A DNA stretch of 64,000 nt from Eretmocerus hayati (lineage: Eukaryota; Arthropoda; Insecta; Hymenoptera; Aphelinidae): the NCBI GenBank assembly GCA_029851415.1, contig CM056742.1, positions 88,216,748 through 88,280,747 on the forward strand, written 5' to 3'. Below, piece by piece: positions 54,810-63,870 of the stretch (position 1 is its first letter; the number at the start of each line of letters is the position of its first letter). The translations under genes were made by a program, and so were the position numbers. Below the pieces are notes generated by a model. It was not told where the DNA came from. It did no database searches and saw only the letters and a program-made list of their open reading frames with translations.

Positions 54810-55007
54810 ATGGGAAACCAACCAAGCAACTGTGAACAGCGTACTCTCCTCTTGGATGAGAGTAAGCAGAAGAGAAATGGACCTTCTGAGTGGAAGAGTT
54901 ACACTCAGACGTCTTCATCGTCGTCTTCTGCAAACTCTCAGACAAACACAAGTGAGTACAAAAAGTTGAAAAATGACGACTGTTATCGCAAGATCGAAGA
55001 TCGTTAA
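54810..55007 (+). CDS. Small ORF with possible N-myristoylation signal
   Basis: The 65-aa ORF starts MGNQPSNCEQ, matching MGxxxS-type N-myristoylation signals with a Cys at position 8 that could be palmitoylated. The rest is Ser-rich and hydrophilic (SSSSSSANSQ). It starts 23 nt after the preceding gene on the same strand. A membrane-anchored virion or egress factor is conceivable. I know no homologue. Confidence 0.4.
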   Translation: MGNQPSNCEQRTLLLDESKQKRNGPSEWKSYTQTSSSSSSANSQTNTSEYKKLKNDDCYRKIEDR

Positions 55008-55106
55008 CGAGGCGTGATAGTATTGGAGGAGTAAAGATATTGGCTGTACTCCACAGGTGTGGGCGTGGCTGGGGCCCCCACCAATCCGACCTCTGCAGGT
55101 TAAGTC

Positions 55107-55261
55107 CTGCATCAACCAATGAGCAGCAGACTGTGAGATGCCGGCCAATGAGCGCTCAGCTGCGGCGTCGGTGGCTCGAGTTGCGGCGTCGGCGGCTCGG
55201 ATCCTCAGGGTATGAAGCAGGCAAACACGGTGTGGTTGGATCATTCAACAAGGAGTCAACC
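55107..55261 (+). promoter_or_regulatory. CCAAT/GCGGCG promoter module of the rightmost Polinton gene
   Basis: Two CCAATGAGC boxes are present (55119 and 55148), then CAGCTGCGGCGTCGGTGGCTCG, closely matching the polB promoter at 34496-34530, and an initiator-like TCATTCAACAAGGAGTC. The TATA position reads GGTATGAAGC, a weak box. Confidence 0.55.
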
Positions 55262-55720
55262 ATGGTATTCTGTCTCTTCGTCTGCGTTCATTTCCTCGAT
55301 GAGGATGGGATTTCAAAGAGAGAAGAGAGAGTAGTATCATCCTATGGAGGCTATCCGGAATCAAAAGATTGGAAGATGATGACTGGCAAAACAGCCATCA
55401 GTGTCAATTTCCATCGCGAGGATGATGCATGCAAGAAATGTTTTGAGACCGTGACCATAGAATACAATATACTAGATAACTCGCTATGGATTGCTGTCGT
55501 CATCTTCTATAACTTCAAAATTGGCAAATACCAGGACTATCCCTCACTCTCTATCATCGAAGATATCGATCGATATTCGAGAGATGGATGCGGGAGCACG
55601 AAACTGTATTTGCTCAGGTTAAGGAAATATGTGGAAACAATTCTGAGCAGTGGTATCGAAATGGATGATCATGCCCGTATTCAAGCGCTGGGCATAGACA
55701 TCGTGGAAGAGGAAGATTGA
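55262..55720 (+). CDS. Hypothetical Polinton ORF, 152 aa
   Basis: The ATG at 55262 (MVFCLFVCVHFLDEDGISKR) is chosen because the longer frame back to 55040 overlaps the promoter module. The protein has a hydrophobic start, basic/acidic strands (ERVVSSYGGYPESKDWKMMT), a CKKC pair, ISVNFHREDDACKKCFETVT, and an acidic C terminus. It is intact, ends 4 nt from the right TIR and is the last gene on the right. The family is not recognised. Confidence 0.5.
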   Translation: MVFCLFVCVHFLDEDGISKREERVVSSYGGYPESKDWKMMTGKTAISVNFHREDDACKKCFETVTIEYNILDNSLWIAVVIFYNFKIGKYQDYPSLSIIEDIDRYSRDGCGSTKLYLLRLRKYVETILSSGIEMDDHARIQALGIDIVEEED

Positions 55721-55723
55721 ACA

Positions 55724-55795
55724 AGAAAAAACCGGGATCGAATCGAGGACCTCATGATCTGCTGTCATGACGCTCTCCCACTGAGCTATTCCGGC
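55724..55795 (-). tRNA. Degenerate tRNA-Phe-like sequence in the right TIR
   Basis: GCCGGAATAGCTCAGTGGGA opens a 72-nt sequence with intact D arm and A box and anticodon stem CATGA/TCATG. The loop CAGCAGA lacks U33 (anticodon position GCA). The T stem is mismatched and the 3' acceptor strand is a T-run. It is homologous to 29696-29767 but probably not a functional tRNA. Confidence 0.55.
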
Positions 55796-55903
55796 TGACA
55801 CACACATACACACACAAAATTGCATGAGCGAAGGGGGGGGGGTGGCTTCATATCGGCATGGCCCCGTATCGGTGGTGGCCCCGTATCGGCATAGCTCATC
55901 TAC
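55724..55903 (-). repeat. Right terminal inverted repeat of the Polinton
   Basis: It mirrors the left TIR: tRNA-like sequence innermost, a short (TG)n tract, TTGCATGAGCGAAGG, two to three GATACGGGGCCAC units and terminal GTAGATGAGC. It is shorter than the left TIR because of fewer tandem units and a shorter dinucleotide tract. Confidence 0.75.
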
Positions 55904-55911
55904 ACTCCAAC

Positions 55912-57205
55912 ATTTCGCATCCTTTCTCGTGGCAATAGTTTCGTTTACTCGAAGAGTATGTTCAAATCCTTTTGCATGATTCTCAGACCTCATTTCCGAG
56001 TACTAGAGCCAATCCTTACATTTTTCGAAAAATTGAATTTTTCGGTATAACTAACTTGCATCAAACAGGTAGTGGAAATTCGGTACCAAAGAATAAACTC
56101 GAGAGAGTTATCGCTTTTGGCCTAGGAGTTCCTCGGGCTTCCTGCCCGATATGGATTATTGCGATATCTTGAGAGTGGCAGCATCCAAAGATGCGTCCAC
56201 GTGTGTGGACGAATGCCGGGGAGATTGAAGAGATCTGAGTTTGGAGGAGAGACATTAAGTTCCTTTGCAACTTCGGAGGACAAAAGACATCACACGTACA
56301 CTGCGACTGTTGTCTTGTATGTTAACACACATTCCTGTGAAAAAATAACCAATATTTTCATTCCCCAAACGATAACATCTGTCTTGATAGAAAACACTCC
56401 TACCACGGGATATGATAGTTTTGAATAGCGGAATTTCGATCTTCAAGAAACGCAAATGTTCCAACTCCAATTTGCTTGCGAAGGTTCTATGAGATGCATA
56501 TTTTGACTCTTCGGAACAACTCATGGAGTTGCATATATGCACGTTCTTACTCATCGGTGCTCTGAGAAATGGTATTAAGGGCCAAAGTCACCCAGTTCGA
56601 AGAGGGTACGGGACTTGGCATTCGCCACTTGAACTAATCTCACGGACAAACGATTCACGCTGCTGAGTTGGGGATTTTGAGGGTCCGATTCGGCTGATGA
56701 GGTTAACCTGCGCTCCACACTGGGTGTTGTGAGTACCTTTGTCCTGCGCCCGACTGTCAGCAGACCAATGCTCTAGAGCGGAAAATCGAGGTGACATCCC
56801 CGTCCCCTAGCAGAATTGCAGCTCAGCACCTGCTGCTGCTGACATCGCAGAAGACGCCGCCGCTGGTCAACTTTGGAGACTTTCGTTCCAACTCCATCAC
56901 CCTGTGAATATGGAAATATACTCGCATCCACTTAAATTCCACACATTGAACCCGATCCGGTATGCCAAGGGCCAAAATGTTCATCCAATATTCCATTCGA
57001 TTCTTGTCAGAAAGTGGCCACGAGAATACCCTGTAACACATCCGAAAAGAAAATCCCACGTTTACGCAACTTCCACTTTTTCGGCTTTCCGACCCATCGT
57101 GATTGGCATTGAATTGGTTCTCCCTGCTATTTTTCATCATTGCACAGTTTGTGCGACGTTTCGATTACGTTCTATAGCCCTTTCCAAGCTGAAAATTATA
57201 CATAT
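55912..57205. other. No recognised gene
   Basis: About 1.3 kb between the Polinton and the B-family arm. The longest minus-strand ORF (56823-57140, 105 aa, with WPLSDKNRMEYWMNILAL) and plus-strand ORFs match nothing known to me. Confidence 0.35.
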
Positions 57206-58205
57206 GGGTCATTCTGGACCAAGGTGAACATTTTGAAAATCGACGAAATTAAACTGCCCCAAACTTTTTTTTCCGTCAGTAGTACTACATTCTAATATAG
57301 TTGGAGAAATTTTTTTTCACATTTTTTTGGGACCCTTGGCGGGCCTTACGAATTTCCAAAGTCCCATTTTTGAGGAGTATTTTGCCTATTTTTTGCTATC
57401 TAGGAAAATTCGTAGCTCGGACCCGAATGCATCTTTTTTATCCTACTTGGGCGCATCTCTTTTCTTATAACGTACACTTTTGAATAAGATGGACCCGTCC
57501 AAAAATTGATATCTGGTAGGTCCCAGTGACCCATCAAAGAGGGCCTAAAAGTACGACTTTGCACCATCTTCGGAGGCGTATAGGCCGAAATGGAAGCCTC
57601 GTAGCGAAATTTTGCAGGAGAAAAACTTGCAGGCCTTGGAAAAACCTTGAATTTTCTCTCTCGAACGTGTCATTATCTTATTTTACGTACGATCTACAGC
57701 CGATTTAAGTTGGTCATTCTTGTAAAAACGTGGAACTTAAAGGCCAATTTAAAAAAATCGTTCTTTTTTATCGACCCCAAACCTATGAGGAAATGTTCTT
57801 TCAGGTGCCTCTTTGGAGGCCCAACGATAATCTGGTTGTTCTCTCTGGATCCCGATTCTATACGAGCTGTTAAAAACAGTCAAAAATACACAGAATCGTG
57901 TCGAATTTGGGCCTCATCAGGACGCTTTGTGGACTGGGTCGTCCCCTTGCTCTCGATTCGTGGACTCTATTTAAACAGCGCTCGGCATAAAATAGTGTGG
58001 AAGATGAGACCTAGAGCTGAAGAATGACCTCTCGTGCGATGTTTTACGATGGAACAGTCCAAAACTAGAGTAAATTGAGTAAATACAAGATGAATCGAGA
58101 AAATCGATTGTGACGCATCTCTCACTCAACTAGCCCGCGCTGTCTAGCCTAGCCGACCGCCTTGGCACTCCGCGCATTCTCCGCACTGCATGCCATCCTC
58201 CGATT
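57206..58205 (+). repeat. Solo arm of foldback family B
   Basis: It starts GGGTCATTCTGGACCAAGG, preceded by ACATAT exactly as at 12826-12829, and follows the B left arm through TTGATATCTGGTAGGTCCCA, GTACGATCTACAGCCGAT and GCACTGCATGCCATCCTCCG. It lacks the internal TTTTCCCC... segment and has no opposing arm in the window, so it is either a truncated copy or the arm of a rearranged element. Confidence 0.7.
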
Positions 58206-58329
58206 CTACCGATCGACACTTCGGTCAATCAAAAATATAATACGACCCTGCTGAAAATAATTTCGTGGGATCCCATGGGATCCCATGGGACCCCATGGGA
58301 CTTCGTGGGACCTGGCCCTGGTAGAATTA

Positions 58330-58720
58330 CGTACCTGAAGCTAGCGAACACTAACTTACAAATCGGGCCCAAACCAATTTCACTTTTTACTACTATTTTA
58401 TTGATAATTTATTACCAAAGAAAAAAATGTATTACCGTTCATGGGCCCGAAATACGAGAGTTTTCGCTAGCGGAAGTTTACGCTAGCGAACACGTGGCCG
58501 GGGAAAGATCGTACGAAAATGTGCAATAACTCATTTTTTATTACTTTTTTATTACTCTCAGAATATGTCCTCAAAATATGCGTGTGATATGATTTAGCTG
58601 AAATATGATGGTTTTCGCTAGCGTAAGCTTACGCTAGCGAACACCATATACAGGCGTGGCTTCGAGGACACTCAGAACTACACGGATTTTTATTACTTTG
58701 TTATTACTCTCGAAAGGTAT
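58330..58720. repeat. Tandem ~145-150-bp repeat carrying perfect palindromes
   Basis: Palindromic blocks occur at 58463-58490 (imperfect) and 58614-58641 (a perfect 28-bp palindrome centred on AAGCTT), plus a half site ending 58348. Between them lie ATTTTTATTACTTTTTTATTACTCTC blocks in repeated order. The unit is about 142-151 bp, with 2-3 copies. At 58261-58310 a separate short repeat of TGGGATCCCA type precedes it. Confidence 0.6.
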
Positions 58721-59286
58721 AGTCGAGATAGTCCCGAGACCAAGAGGAAACCGATATTTGGGCCTGAGGCTGGACGAGAGCTGGAGCGGGGCGAGATGAG
58801 AAATATATGATAGACTGAGCTACCTCTGTACAATAACGTGCGAATGAAAAAATTCCATCGCATACGGAAACCTGTTTGACGATGAGAAGGGTACACATGA
58901 GTCTTCAGCACGGTCGTATACACAGGTCCTTCAACTCCCGTGGTGGGGGAAGGTCCATTATTGAAGCCGTAAAGTTTCGTTTTGTCGCCACTACGCGTCT
59001 CTACTTGTTCTTCGAGACTGTAGCGGGCGCTTGCGCGCGAGAGAGGGAATCGTCGGCTGCTATCTGCACAGCGGCGACAGCTCGGGCCGGCTTTGATATA
59101 GTTTTAACGCAACCTTGTTCGCATGCGATATAATGACGAACTCCGGTTTAATTGATAGCAAAAACATCTAACAATTAATGCGGGGGCTCGTATGCTACTC
59201 TTCGGGATGCGTTAAACGCACAATAATCTTAAGCCCCGACTGGAGTCAACAAGTTAAATAGCAGTTTTATAGTCCTGCTATACATG

Positions 59287-59364
59287 GTTAGTCGTGGTTC
59301 AGTGGTTAGCGTGCTCGGTATCTTCTTGTACGCTTTCGTCCAGGTTCAAATCCCGGCCGAGCTG
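59287..59364 (+). other. tRNA-like Pol III promoter sequence, left arm of C
   Basis: The 78-nt sequence has an A-box-like TGGTTCAGTGG, B box GGTTCAAATCC and a GCGTGC/GTACGC stem enclosing a 13-nt loop where a 7-nt anticodon loop is expected. Acceptor pairing is poor. A T-run follows. It is a tRNA-derived relic rather than a working tRNA. Confidence 0.5.
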
Positions 59365-59559
59365 ATTTTTTTTTTTTTTTTCTAATGCAGTTGACTAACG
59401 AGAGCCTATCAAGCATTTGTGAATTTCTTCGGTTTTTTTTCAATATACAGAATCTCTCATAGAATGCACAAGTTCTTTTTAATTAATCAATCTACGTTAG
59501 TGACTCATCTTCCCTGAAGTTGAGCCATTTTTTTGACAAATTATTTGGAACACAGTCCA

Positions 59560-60430
59560 CTTGAGGGAAGGCCCCACCCTAGTTTTGAAGTCTGGCCTGA
59601 AAAATCATAGAGGCCTGAAGCTCTGGATTCATATGTACTTTCCCGATATAAAAAGGATGGCGTAGTCAGTTTTCCAAAAAAATTTTTTGACCATTTTTGT
59701 CCACTGGTTTTCGCTCCCTTGCCCGATCGCCAAACTTATACGATATTTTTGTTCAAAACCATAAATGTACCCACAAAAAAATTCACAGACCGATTCACCA
59801 AATTCCGTGCGACTATATTAATTTTTTCGAGTCAAAAATCTGATTTTTTTGCTGAAATGTTTCAGAACTCTAAAAAATCGATAGTTTCGAAAAAAGACAC
59901 GAATACTTCCTTTTTCAGATTAAAAAATTACATCGGATTAGTGAACAAGATATTCCAAGAATCAAGAAGAAATATCAGCAGAAATTTATATAGTTATATA
60001 TATCGAATTTTTCAAGAAAAAACTTCGACTCCTGTTCTCTTTTGGCTCTCTAACCCGATAAAACTTTTCAATCTGAATAAGGAAGTATTCTTGTCATTTG
60101 TCGAAAATATCGATATTTCTCGAGTTCTGAGGCATTTTAGCGAGAAAATTCATAGTTTTGATCCGAAAAAATGTATCTTGCACACAATTTGATGGATCGG
60201 TTTGTGAATTTTTTTGAGGTACTTCACATGGTTTTGAACAAAATGTCATATGAGTTTGGCGATCGGGTGAAAGGGGCGCAAACTAGTGGACAAAAATGGC
60301 CGAAAAATCTTTTTTTAAGAAACTGACTAAACCATCATCGTTCTTACATCGAAAAATTACATATAAATCCAGATGTTTAGCCCTCCATGATTTTTCAGGC
60401 CAGACTTCAGAATTAGGGTGGGACCTCTCC
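59560..60430. repeat. Foldback family A, copy 2, inside foldback C
   Basis: It is bounded by GGCCCCACCCTAGTTTTGAA and its mirrored end (AGACTTCAGAATTAGGGTGG). The arms share the GCCCGATCGCCAAACTYATA-type block and the TCGATAxTTxCGA centre with copy 1. The ORF 59719-60192 crosses the palindrome centre and is not credible as a gene. Confidence 0.65.
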
Positions 60431-60499
60431 TCAAAACTGAAGAATCGTGTAAAACTTGAATGAAATATAATTGTTTTCGAATCAACAGTATATTATAAT

Positions 60500-60855
60500 T
60501 TTCACGTTTCACAGTTCTGTCGACTGCTGTCGACTTTCCAAAAATCTTTACGAGTCATCCTTTCGAGTATCAACAAATTTTTTTCTTTTTATATAAGTAT
60601 TAAAAAGTTTTCGGTCCGTACTGATGAATTTTCCTGTGATTTTGGGTGTATATTGTATATAACGAAAAAAGATAGGAAGCACAGTTTTTAGGTCCCGGAA
60701 GTCTCTTTGCGAGATTGACGCGCTACTTGTACATATACAATATGTACCCAAAATCACAAAAAAATCTAAGACTATATACCGAAAACTTCATGATATTAGA
60801 AAGAATGCCTCATAAAGATTTTTGGAGTGTCAAAACTGTGAAACGTGAAGATTAT
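60500..60855. repeat. Small palindrome in the right arm of C
   Basis: TTCACGTTTCACAGTT near 60500 and AAAACTGTGAAACGTGAAG near 60832, with CCAAAAATCTTTA/AAAGATTTTTGG and ATTTTGGGTGTATATTG mirrored between them, form an inverted repeat of about 350 bp absent from the left arm of C, so it is probably a later insertion. Confidence 0.5.
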
Positions 60856-60983
60856 CACGTCCCGTTGATTCAGAAATAATTATAAAAGATTCTGTATGAT
60901 GGAAAAAAACCGAAAAGAATAATTCACAGATGCTTGATGGGCTCTCATTAGTTAGCTGCATTAAATAAAAAAAATAAAAAAAA

Positions 60984-61061
60984 CAGCTCGACCGAGATTT
61001 GAACCCGGACGAAAGCGTGCAAAAAGATACCGAGCACGCTAACCACTCAACCACGACTAAC
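60984..61061 (-). other. tRNA-like Pol III promoter sequence, right arm of C
   Basis: Mirror copy of 59287-59364. On the minus strand it has B box GGTTCAAATCT within a well-paired T arm (CCGGG/CTCGG) and a perfect GCGTGC/GCACGC stem, also with a 13-nt loop. It is slightly better preserved than the left copy. Confidence 0.5.
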
Positions 61062-61479
61062 CATATATAGCAGGACTATAAAACTGCTACTTAACTTGTT
61101 GACTCCAGTCGGGGCTTGAGATTATTGTGCGTTTAACGCATCCTGAAGAGTAGCATACGAGCCCCCGCATTAATTGATAGATGTTTTTGCTATTAATTGA
61201 ACCGGGGTTCGTCATTATATCGCATGCGAACAAGGTTGCGTTAAAACTATATCAAAGCCGGCCCGAGCTGTCGCCGCTGTGCAGATATAGCAGCCGACGA
61301 TTCTCTCTCTCGCGCGCACGCGCCCGCCACGGTCTCGAAGAACAAATAGAGACGCGAGGTGGCAAAAAAATGAAGCTTATTCCGCCTCAATAGTGGACCC
61401 TCCCCCACCACGGGAGTTGTAAGACCTGTGTATACGACCGTGGTCTTCAGAGATAATAGGGATTCGATAACGAATCAGC

Positions 61480-63870
61480 AAACTCGATCATAGGGCCCAA
61501 AACAGGGGAGACCCTGCTTAAAGTTATTATAGTCGCAGTCGAGACGTCACGGGGGTATGCGGAGAGTCCGAATGGACCCGAAACTCTGAGAAACCTCAGA
61601 TCAAGTGATAAGGTACCATCGACTGAGACCAAAGAATTTATTACCAGCCAGCACCCTCGGCTATGGGACCCAAAACGGGGCGGAATCGAGCTCTGAGCAG
61701 TTATCTGCCCAGTTATGACGCCACTGTGGGTTGGAAGATGTTCCAATGGACCCGAAACTCGACAGAACCTCAGACCAAGTGGTTATGTACCGCTAATAAT
61801 GCCCAGAGAATTCATTACCAGTCAGCACCCTCAGCTATGGGGCCCAAAACAAGGCGAAATCGAGCTTTGAGCAGTTATCTGCCCAATTATGACGCCACTG
61901 TGGGTTGGAGGATGTTCCAATGGACCCGAAACTCTACAGAACCTTAGATCAAGAGGTTATGTACCATTGATGATTGACCTTGGGCCTCCCAGATGATTAA
62001 CAGATGTCTTAACTGTCTCATGGATATTTGAGCCCATTCCTTCCCATTACAACTCTCGGCGTCATCTAAGTGGGTGGCCCATCTGAGCTGCGCGTTTCAC
62101 AACTCTCTCGAAAATTCCACTGATTCCCGGGCCCGATGACCAAAGGTTCAGACCAGTGTTTAATCATATAGGCAAGCCTGATAATGGATCAGTACCCGAA
62201 CTAAGATATGACGCCACTGTGGGTTGTAGGATGTTCCAATGGACCCAAAACTCTACAGAACCATAGATTCAGTAGTCACGTACCATCTCCGGAGCCCAAA
62301 GAATTTATTACCAGCCTGCACCCTCGGCTATGGGGCCCAAAACAGGGCGAAATCGAGCTTTGAGCAGTTACCTGCGCAGTTATGACGCCACTGTGGGTTG
62401 CAAATAGTTCCAATGGACCTGAAACTCTACAGAACCTCAGATGAATTAGTCACATATTATCTGCAATGCCCAAAGAATCTCTCACCGGTCAGCACCCGGG
62501 TCCTCGGCTATGGTTCCGAGTCATCAGTTCGAACTAGCATCTAGTCATGGCTCACAGAGTCTGAAGCGTACCTCGGCTGGAGTCGTCTCAGACTGGCTCA
62601 CAGCTCCATGGAACCTAACTCCAGATATTCGTCAACCGTCAATCATGTTTATTAGATCTATTACTTGTCAGCACTCACGGTGATGGGGCCCCAGAATGAG
62701 CAAACTCATACACATGTAGCGAATCACGCAGTTCAAACGACCCCTAGAGCTGTATGCAACTGTCACGGATTCATAACTCCATGAAATCTTAGTTCGGGTA
62801 CTGATCCATTATCAGGCATGCCTATATGATTAAACACTGGTCTGAACCTTTGGTCATCGGGCCCGGGAATCAGTGGAATTTTCGAGAGAGTTGTGAAACG
62901 CGCAGCTCAGATGGGCCACCCACTTAGATGACGCCGAGAGTTGTAATGGGGAGGAATGGGTTCAAATATCCATGAGACAGTTAAGACATCTGTCAATCAT
63001 CTGGGAAGCCCAAGGTCAATCATCAATGGTACATAACCTCTCGATCTAAGGTTCTGTAGAGTTTCGGGTCCATTGGAACATCCTACAACCCGCAGTGGCG
63101 TCATAACTGCGCAGATGACTGCTCAAAGCTCGATTTCGCCCTGTTTTGGGCCCCATAGCCGAGGGTGCTGACTGGTTATAAATTCTCTGGACATCATCAA
63201 TGGTACATAACCACTTGATCTGAAGTTCTGTCGAGTTTCGGGTCCATTGGATCATCCTCCAACCCACAGTGGCGTCATAACTAGGCAGATAACTGCACAA
63301 CGCTCGATTTTTCCCTGTTTCGGGCCTCATAGCCGAGGGTGCTGACTGGGAATAAATCCTCTGGGCATCATCAATGGTACATGACCACTCGATCTAAGGT
63401 TCTGTAGAGTTTCGGGTCCATTGGAACATCCTACAACCCACAGTGGCGTCATAACTGCGCAGATAACTGCTCAAAGCTCGATTCCGCCCTAATTTGGGCC
63501 CCATAGCCGAGGGTGCTGACTGGTAATAAATTCTCTGGGCATCATCAATGGTACATAACCACTCGATCTGAGGTTTCTCAGAGTTTGGGGTCCATTGGAA
63601 CATCCTACAACCCACAGTGGCGTCATAACTGCGCAGGTAACTGCTCAAAGCTCGATTTCGCCCCGTTTTGGGCTCCATAGCCGAGGCTGCTGGCTGGTAA
63701 TAAATTCTTTGGTCTCAGTCGGATGGTACCTGATCACTTGATCTGAGGTTTCTCAGAGTTTCGGGTCCATTGAGACTCCCTGCATCCCCCCGTGACGTCT
63801 CGACTGCGACTATAATAACTTTAAGCAGGGTCTCCCCTGTTTTGGGCCCTATGATCGAGTTTGCTGATTC
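61480..63870. repeat. 174-bp tandem repeats in both arms of palindrome E
   Basis: Units begin near GGCTATGGGGCCCAAAAC and run through CAGTTATGACGCCACTGTGG and TTCCAATGGACCCGAAACTC. Plus-orientation units start near 61490, 61660, 61836, about 62210 (partial) and 62330; minus-orientation units lie near 63150, 63325, 63500 and 63670. Because 174 is divisible by 3, the units stay open and yield three 94-aa ORFs with a 58-aa period (61663-61947, 63046-63330, 63394-63678). Coding is doubtful. Confidence 0.65.

Larger units (their letters stand above)
29522..55903. mobile_element. Polinton/Maverick element with nested later insertions
   Basis: Inverted termini start GTAGATGAGCTATGCCGATA on the left and are mirrored on the right. 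Flanks are ACTCCAAA (29514-29521) and ACTCCAAC (55904-55911), a 7-8-bp candidate target duplication. Inside are the Polinton hallmark genes: protein-primed DNA polymerase B, retroviral-like integrase with chromodomain, FtsK/HerA-type packaging ATPase, adenain-like protease, and minor and major capsid proteins. Length is 26.4 kb; removing the LINE plus Tigger (7456 bp) and a 651-bp MITE-like insert leaves about 18.3 kb, the usual Polinton size. Polintons normally duplicate 6 bp, so the flank assignment is tentative. Several core genes are broken, so this copy is not autonomous. Confidence 0.92.
58909..61442. mobile_element. Foldback element C with 8-bp target duplication
   Basis: Termini are CACGGTCGTATACACAGG and its reverse complement, flanked on both sides by GTCTTCAG (58901-58908 and 61443-61450). 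Removing C and one GTCTTCAG copy restores the left arm of palindrome E as judged from its right arm. The 2534-bp element has inverted arms of about 550 bp, each with a tRNA-like sequence, and a foldback A copy at its centre. An 8-bp duplication is typical of hAT-type or P-type elements, but termini and lack of transposase leave the superfamily open. Confidence 0.75.

Noticed and set aside
55040..55261. Upstream start for the rightmost Polinton ORF
   Set aside because: This segment is the CCAAT promoter module shared with polB, so the ATG at 55262 is more likely.
56823..57140. THAP-type zinc finger ORF
   Set aside because: WPLSDKNRMEYW is superficially similar, but the required C2CH spacing is absent.
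59287..59364. Functional tRNA gene
   Set aside because: The 13-nt anticodon loop and poor acceptor pairing rule out a standard tRNA; kept only as tRNA-like.
59719..60192. 157-aa Lys/Phe-rich ORF
   Set aside because: It spans the centre of foldback A copy 2 and is explained by the AT-rich palindrome.
61663..63678. 94-aa repeated proteins as a real gene family
   Set aside because: They follow a 174-bp tandem repeat in both orientations without start context or promoter; frame retention is noted but not enough.
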